The notes under the pieces: model-generated
Seen by the model: the letters and a program-made list of their open reading frames with translations, nothing else
What the model was told of the DNA's origin: nothing
Database searches by the model: none
Made by a program: the position numbers and the translations under genes
Assembly (NCBI GenBank): GCA_036522155.1
Contig: DATDGI010000268.1
Span: 1 to 64,000 of the forward strand
Origin: UBA9676 sp036522155
GTDB lineage: Bacteria; Actinomycetota; Actinomycetes; Streptosporangiales; Streptosporangiaceae
DNA: 64,000 bases
Direction: 5' to 3'
Shown: positions 59,913 to 64,000 of the stretch, piece after piece
How the letters are laid out: each line of letters begins with the position of its first letter
Position numbering within the stretch: position 1 is the stretch's first letter

Positions 59913-60777
59913 ATGGACAGTTATGATCAGGATGTGAGCGATCCGGCGGCTGGCGGCGGGGCCGGCCACCCTCCGGCCAGGCGCTGGCTGATCCTGGTGG
60001 CCGGCACGGTCGCGGTCACCGCGGGGTCGGCCTTCCAGTACGGGCTGGCGTACCTGATCCCGGCGCTGCGGGCGGGCTCTCCCTGGCCCAGGCCGGGGTG
60101 CTGGTCGCCTGCCCCCGCGGGCGGCGCAGGCCGGGGCGGGCTCCCCGTACCGGGCGCCGGTGCTCTGGCGGATCCACGCGGCGAGCGCGCTGCTGGTCGT
60201 GCCGCAGTTCACGGTCAGCACCTTCGCGCTGGTCTTCCTGGTCGACACTCGCGGCTGGACCCCGCCCGCGGCCGGGACGCTGCTGGCGGCCGCGTCCGCG
60301 GCCGGGGGAGCCTCCCGGCTCGTGGCCGGCCACTGGTCGGACCGGGCCGGCAGCCGGATGCGGCCGATGCGGATCCTGGCGCTGGCCACCACGGCCGTGC
60401 TGCTGGCGCTGGCGCTGACCGCGGCCGCCGCATCTGTGCTGGCGGTGCCGCTGCTGCTGGCCGCCGCGGTGTTCGCGGTCAGCACGAACGGGCTCGCCTT
60501 CACCGCCGTGGCCGAGATCGCGGGGCCGGCCTGGGCCGGCCGGGCCCTGGGCATCCAGAACACCGGCCAGAACGCGCTGGCCGCGCTGACGCCGCCCACG
60601 GTGGCGCTGCTCATCGGCGTGGCCGGCTACCCGGCCGCCTTCGCCGCCGCGGGCGTGCTGCCACTGGCCGCGGCCGCGCTGGTGCCGGTGGCCGCCGAAC
60701 GGGCGCGGGCGCGATCAGGGACGGCCCTGGATGATCTCGTCGCGCCCGGCTCCCTGGCGCCGCGCGAAGCCGAATAG
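59913..60777 (+). pseudogene. Decayed major facilitator superfamily transporter
   Basis: The beginning at ATG 59913 encodes a short tail and the first helix (RRWLILVAGTVAVTAGSAFQYGLAYLIPALRA). A frame change follows, where LSLAQAGVLVAC in another frame continues the MFS sequence. Helices 2-6 are then missing. A third frame from about 60150 holds the second half (LWRIHAASALLVVPQFTVSTFALVFLV onward) to 60777. In total about 288 codons remain of an expected 400. The gene is judged non-functional unless the assembly is wrong. Confidence 0.7.
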
Positions 60778-60789
60778 CTGGGTGTCCCG

Positions 60790-61575
60790 CTAGGCCGGTG
60801 GTCCATCCGGGCGGAACGGTACCCGCGCCAGCAGGACATCCGGCTCGCCCGGGAGACTGGGCCGCAACGGCGCCCAGAAGTCCTCGCCCGGCGGCGCTTC
60901 CACCTCCACCCGGGCGCCGCCGCGCCAGGCGGCGTCGAAACTCAGCCGCCACGAATGCAGCAGCGTGCGGGCGGCGGTGCCCGCCCCGAACAGCGGATCG
61001 CCTACCACCGGGTGGCCGATCCAGGCCAGGTGCACCCGGATCTGGTGGCGGCGGCCGGTGACCGGGCGCACGGCCAGCAGTGCGTGCCGCTCGTCCTGCC
61101 AGAGGGTGGCGAACGTGGTGACCGACGGATAGGTGCGGACCTCGCCGAACACCGCCCCGTCCGGGACCGACCAGGTACCGCCGTCCGCGGCGATGCTGGC
61201 CCGCGGCGCGGCCACCCGCACCCGGTTCTTGCGGCCCACGCTGAGCGGCAGGTCGATGGTGCCGGCGGCCGGCAGCCCACCGGGGGTGGTGACCGCCAGG
61301 TAGGCCTTGCCCGCGGTGCGGCGGGCGAACTGCCGGGTCAGGCCGGAATGCCACCGCAGATCCCGGGCGAACAGGATCGCCCCGGAGGTCACCTTGTCGA
61401 TCCGGTGCACCGGGAACAGCCGCTCGCCCGCCTCGGCCGCCAGCCGCACCAGGTCGGTCTCGTGCCGCTCACCCATGACCGCGATCCCGGCGGGCTTGTT
61501 CAGTACCAGCACCGCCTCGTCCGACAGCACCACGTTGCCGCCGGTGTACTGCTCCCAGCCGCTCACCCAGCGCAC
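60790..61575 (-). CDS. RluA-family RNA pseudouridine synthase
   Basis: About 261 aa from GTG 61575 or GTG 61566; neither has a clear ribosome site. RluA-type motifs are VLVLNKPAGIAVMG, the catalytic FPVHRIDKVTSGAILFA, RRTAGKAYLAVTTPG and the late GRRHQIRVHLAWIGHPVVGDPLFG. It has no S4 domain. It modifies uridine in rRNA or tRNA; the target is not known. The Arg of the common HRLD motif region is kept (HRID). Confidence 0.88.
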   Translation of the reverse strand: MRWVSGWEQYTGGNVVLSDEAVLVLNKPAGIAVMGERHETDLVRLAAEAGERLFPVHRIDKVTSGAILFARDLRWHSGLTRQFARRTAGKAYLAVTTPGGLPAAGTIDLPLSVGRKNRVRVAAPRASIAADGGTWSVPDGAVFGEVRTYPSVTTFATLWQDERHALLAVRPVTGRRHQIRVHLAWIGHPVVGDPLFGAGTAARTLLHSWRLSFDAAWRGGARVEVEAPPGEDFWAPLRPSLPGEPDVLLARVPFRPDGPPA

Positions 61576-61665
61576 TCTAGGCCATCTGCCGGGCGATCTT
61601 CCGGCCCGGAGGCTGCCCGGGCACAATCGGCAGTAGCGGCACCGGCCAGGGAGGAAGGTGACGCC

Positions 61666-62874
61666 GTGACCGGCACCATGGCGGCGAGCAGCCACGGCGG
61701 AGCGCCGGTCTGCACCCTGGACCCGTTCGCCGACGGCTTCCTGCGCGATCCGTTCCCGTTCCACCAGGAGCTGCGGGAAGCGGGCCCGGTCGTGTGGCTG
61801 GAGCGGTACGGCATCTGGGGCATGGCCCGCTACACCGAGGTGCACGACGCGCTGCGGGACTGGGAGACCTACTCGTCCGCGGCCGGGGTCGGCCTGAGCG
61901 ACTTCCGCAAGGAGAAGCCGTGGCGGCCGCCCAGCCTGCTGCTTGAGGCCGACCCGCCGGAGCACTCGCGGGCGCGTAAGGCGGTGGCCCGGGCGCTGTC
62001 CCCGCGCACGATCGAGGCGCTCCGCGGCGACTTCGCCGCCCAGGCCGAGGCCATGGCGGCCGAACTGCTGGCCCGCGGCAGGGTGGACGGTGTCACCGAC
62101 GTGGCGGAGGCCTTCCCGCTGCGGGTGTTCCCGCAGGCGGTCGGCATCACCGCCGACTGCCGGGCGGAGCTGCTCGCCTACGGGAACATGGCGTTCAACG
62201 CGTTCGGCCCCAGTAACGAGCTGGCCACGCACTCGCTGGCGCAGGCCCAGCCGGTCGGCGCGTGGATCGCCGCGCACTGCACCCGGGATGCGCTCACCCC
62301 CGGTGGCCTGGGCGACCGGATCTTCGCCAGCGCGGACGAGGGATCGATCACCGAGGCCGAAGCGGCGCTGCTGGTCCGCTCGCTGCTCACGGCGGGCGTG
62401 GACACCACCGTGATCGGCCTGGGCTGCGCACTGGACTGCCTGGCTAACGATCCGGCCCAGTGGGAGCTGCTGCGGGCCAGCCCATCACGGGCGGGCGCGG
62501 CGTTCGAGGAAACACTGCGCCACGCGTCCCCGGTGCAGACGTTCTTCCGGACCACGACCCGGCCGGTCGAGGTCGGCGGGGTCAGCATCGGCGCGGGGGA
62601 GAAGGTGCTGCTGTTCCTGGCCGCGGCCAACCGCGACCCGCGGCACTGGCCCGACCCGGAGCGGTTCGACATCACCCGCCGCGCCTTCGGCCACGTCGCC
62701 TTCGGCTACGGCATCCACGCCTGTGTCGGTGCCGCGTTCGCCCGGCTGGAAGGCGAGGTGCTGCTGGCCGCGCTGGCCCGGCTGGTGAGCTCGCTGGCAC
62801 CGGCCGGCCCGCCGGTCCGCCGCCTCAACAACACCCTGAGCGGCTTCGCTCACCTGCCGCTGATGCTGAGCTGA
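61666..62874 (+). CDS. Cytochrome P450
   Basis: 402 aa from GTG 61666 behind AGGAAGG; ATG 61678 is an alternative. The I-helix oxygen-binding motif is LLTAGVDTT, the ExxR is in FEETLRHASP, and the heme loop is FGYGIHACVGAAFARLEGE with the Cys ligand. A soluble bacterial class I P450 requires a ferredoxin and reductase that are not adjacent. The early segment DPFADGFLRDPFPFHQELREAGPVVWL resembles P450s acting on aromatic ethers or small acids (CYP199-like). The substrate is not provable. Confidence 0.92.
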   Translation: MTGTMAASSHGGAPVCTLDPFADGFLRDPFPFHQELREAGPVVWLERYGIWGMARYTEVHDALRDWETYSSAAGVGLSDFRKEKPWRPPSLLLEADPPEHSRARKAVARALSPRTIEALRGDFAAQAEAMAAELLARGRVDGVTDVAEAFPLRVFPQAVGITADCRAELLAYGNMAFNAFGPSNELATHSLAQAQPVGAWIAAHCTRDALTPGGLGDRIFASADEGSITEAEAALLVRSLLTAGVDTTVIGLGCALDCLANDPAQWELLRASPSRAGAAFEETLRHASPVQTFFRTTTRPVEVGGVSIGAGEKVLLFLAAANRDPRHWPDPERFDITRRAFGHVAFGYGIHACVGAAFARLEGEVLLAALARLVSSLAPAGPPVRRLNNTLSGFAHLPLMLS

Positions 62875-62875
62875 G

Positions 62876-63715
62876 TTACCGGCCCGGCGGGGGTCGCACC
62901 GCGAACGGCAGGAGTTCTTCACGGCCCTGGCCGACCATCCCATAGCTCGCCTCCGGCACCTCGACCCAGGCACCGGGCAGGTCACCGATCGGCTCGGAGA
63001 CCACCAGCCGCGCGTCGTCCGACACCTGCCGCAGGATGTCCCGGTCGGGGTACATCTCCCGGAGCCGCCGGACGTCGCGGGTGAAGAACAGCGAGCGCGA
63101 CTTCCCCTCACTGGAGTAGCGGAACGCCCACAGGCTCTCGCCGTTGGTCGTGGCGACCGTGCCCTGGAACGGGTACTCGATGCCCCGCTGCCGCCCGCAG
63201 GCTTCCACGAACCCGATGGCCCGCGCGACGGCGCCCGGCGGGTCCTCCTGGAGGCCGAACGTGAGCGCCAGGTAGAACAGCACCTCGGTGTCGGTCTGGC
63301 CCTTGATCTCGGGGAACAGCGATGGGTCGATGGCCAGCACAAGATCGCGCTTGATGGTGGCGAAGCCGCCGATGTACCCGTTATGCATCCACAGCCAGCG
63401 GCCGTAGCGGAACGGATGGCAGTTCGTCTGCTGCACGGCCGAGCCGATCGCCGCGCGGATGTGTGCGAAGAACAGCGGCGACGTCACATGGCCGGCGAGA
63501 TCGCGCAGGTTCTGGTCGTTCCAGGCGGGCTCGATGCTGCGGAACAGCCCCGGGACCGCCGCGGCGCCGTACCAGCCGATGCCGAACCCGTCCCCGTTCG
63601 TGGTCTCGGCGCCCAGCCTGGAGTGCAGGCTCTGGTCGATCAGCGAATGGACCGGGGTGTACAGCACATCGGTCAGCAGGACGGGCGAACCGATGTAAGC
63701 GAGCCACCGGCACAT
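62876..63715 (-). CDS. Class II glutamine amidotransferase (YafJ/EgtC-like)
   Basis: 279 aa. N-terminal Cys2 after Met (MCRWLAYIG) is the Ntn nucleophile. The Gln-binding residues lie in NGDGFGIGWY, FFAHIRAAIG and WMHNGYIGG, with QTDTEVLFYLAL following. This group includes amidohydrolases such as EgtC; no other ergothioneine genes are adjacent. It ends just after the P450 stop, convergent. Confidence 0.87.
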   Translation of the reverse strand: MCRWLAYIGSPVLLTDVLYTPVHSLIDQSLHSRLGAETTNGDGFGIGWYGAAAVPGLFRSIEPAWNDQNLRDLAGHVTSPLFFAHIRAAIGSAVQQTNCHPFRYGRWLWMHNGYIGGFATIKRDLVLAIDPSLFPEIKGQTDTEVLFYLALTFGLQEDPPGAVARAIGFVEACGRQRGIEYPFQGTVATTNGESLWAFRYSSEGKSRSLFFTRDVRRLREMYPDRDILRQVSDDARLVVSEPIGDLPGAWVEVPEASYGMVGQGREELLPFAVRPPPGR

Positions 63716-63732
63716 CAGTCACCCCTTTCCGT

Positions 63733-64000
63733 CTAGGCGAACACGGCGAGCTGCCCGTCGGTGCCGACGAACGCCCGGCCGTCGGCCACGGTGGGCACGG
63801 TGAACTTCGGCCCGCCGTTGTATGGTCCCGCGGACGCGCTGAACACCTTCTTGGTCACGTCGTCAGCGTCGAAGGCGAGCAGGTCGATCGTGTTTCCGGG
63901 CGCCGCCTGGGCCACCTGGGTGACCCACACCACACCCGTCCCGGCGGCCGAGCCATTGGACGTCACCACGGGGGTGGCCGGGGGGAAGGGGAAGATGTCG
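63733..64000 (-). CDS. C-terminal part of a PQQ-like beta-propeller protein (partial)
   Basis: The frame is open to the right edge, leaving 89 codons. It has the propeller-blade pattern IDLLAFDADDVTKKVFSAS and GPKFTVPTVADGRAFVGTDGQLAVFA, as in the last blades of quinoprotein-like or outer-membrane-assembly-type propellers. The N-terminus, any signal peptide and any catalytic residues are outside the window. It lies 17 bases upstream of the amidotransferase gene on the same strand. Confidence 0.6.
   Translation of the reverse strand, partial: DIFPFPPATPVVTSNGSAAGTGVVWVTQVAQAAPGNTIDLLAFDADDVTKKVFSASAGPYNGGPKFTVPTVADGRAFVGTDGQLAVFA

Overview
The window is very GC-rich, C/G-ending-codon DNA from a filamentous-type actinobacterium. 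Lineage markers include a Gbn-type nucleoid protein, a Vms1-like release factor of the actinobacterial class, a mycobacterial-type SufB intein, a SufR operator of the mycobacterial form, many GTG starts and ATGA/TGATG gene overlaps. No ribosomal RNA, tRNA, CRISPR array or transposase was seen. No stretch above 300 bases lacks a gene. The two ends cut through genes: a STAND ATPase on the left and a beta-propeller-like protein on the right.

Layout. 1-2317: partial STAND/TPR ATPase. 2406-9302: a gamma-glutamylation catabolic cluster (class-I amidotransferase, SDR, aldehyde dehydrogenase, glutamine-synthetase-like ligase, APC permease) with a divergent FadR-type regulator, probably for putrescine or another amine. 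10515-18187: a complete suf operon (sufR-sufB[intein]-sufD-Rieske-sufC-sufS-sufU-sufT) with a SufR box over the sufR start. 18177-20020: an amino-acid permease and a divergent Lrp regulator. 20017-27992: a Calvin-cycle module (class I aldolase, phosphoribulokinase, a LuxR/GAF-kinase two-component system, cbbX, cbbS, cbbL, cbbR). 28103-31651: translation and chromosome genes (VLRF1-like factor, ABC-F, Gbn, enoyl-CoA hydratase). 31630-39912: MBL hydrolase, ABC exporter, sulfotransferase, GH15 enzyme, lipoprotein, serine hydrolase, and a GH12 cellulase lying between a 61-bp direct duplication.

40127-53368 is the most unusual region. A NitT/TauT-type ABC importer is followed by a MobA-MoaD-like fusion, an aldehyde:ferredoxin oxidoreductase, an NAD-type formate dehydrogenase alpha subunit, a fused NuoE-NuoF diaphorase, MoeA, and a second MoeA fused to a periplasmic-binding-protein-like domain. 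This reads as a self-contained molybdenum/tungsten enzyme island. 53361-64000 is mixed housekeeping and accessory content: GT87, methyltransferase, Lgt, DUF1707, VOC, ArsR, an S41-like protein with a frame problem, a decayed MFS gene, an RluA-type synthase, a P450 and a class II amidotransferase.

Taken together (inference), the cell looks like a facultative chemolithoautotroph or formatotroph. Formate dehydrogenase would supply NADH and CO2, RuBisCO, phosphoribulokinase and aldolase would fix the CO2, and the suf operon would supply the many Fe-S clusters this requires. No hydrogenase or CO dehydrogenase is visible here, so the natural electron donor is not shown by this window.
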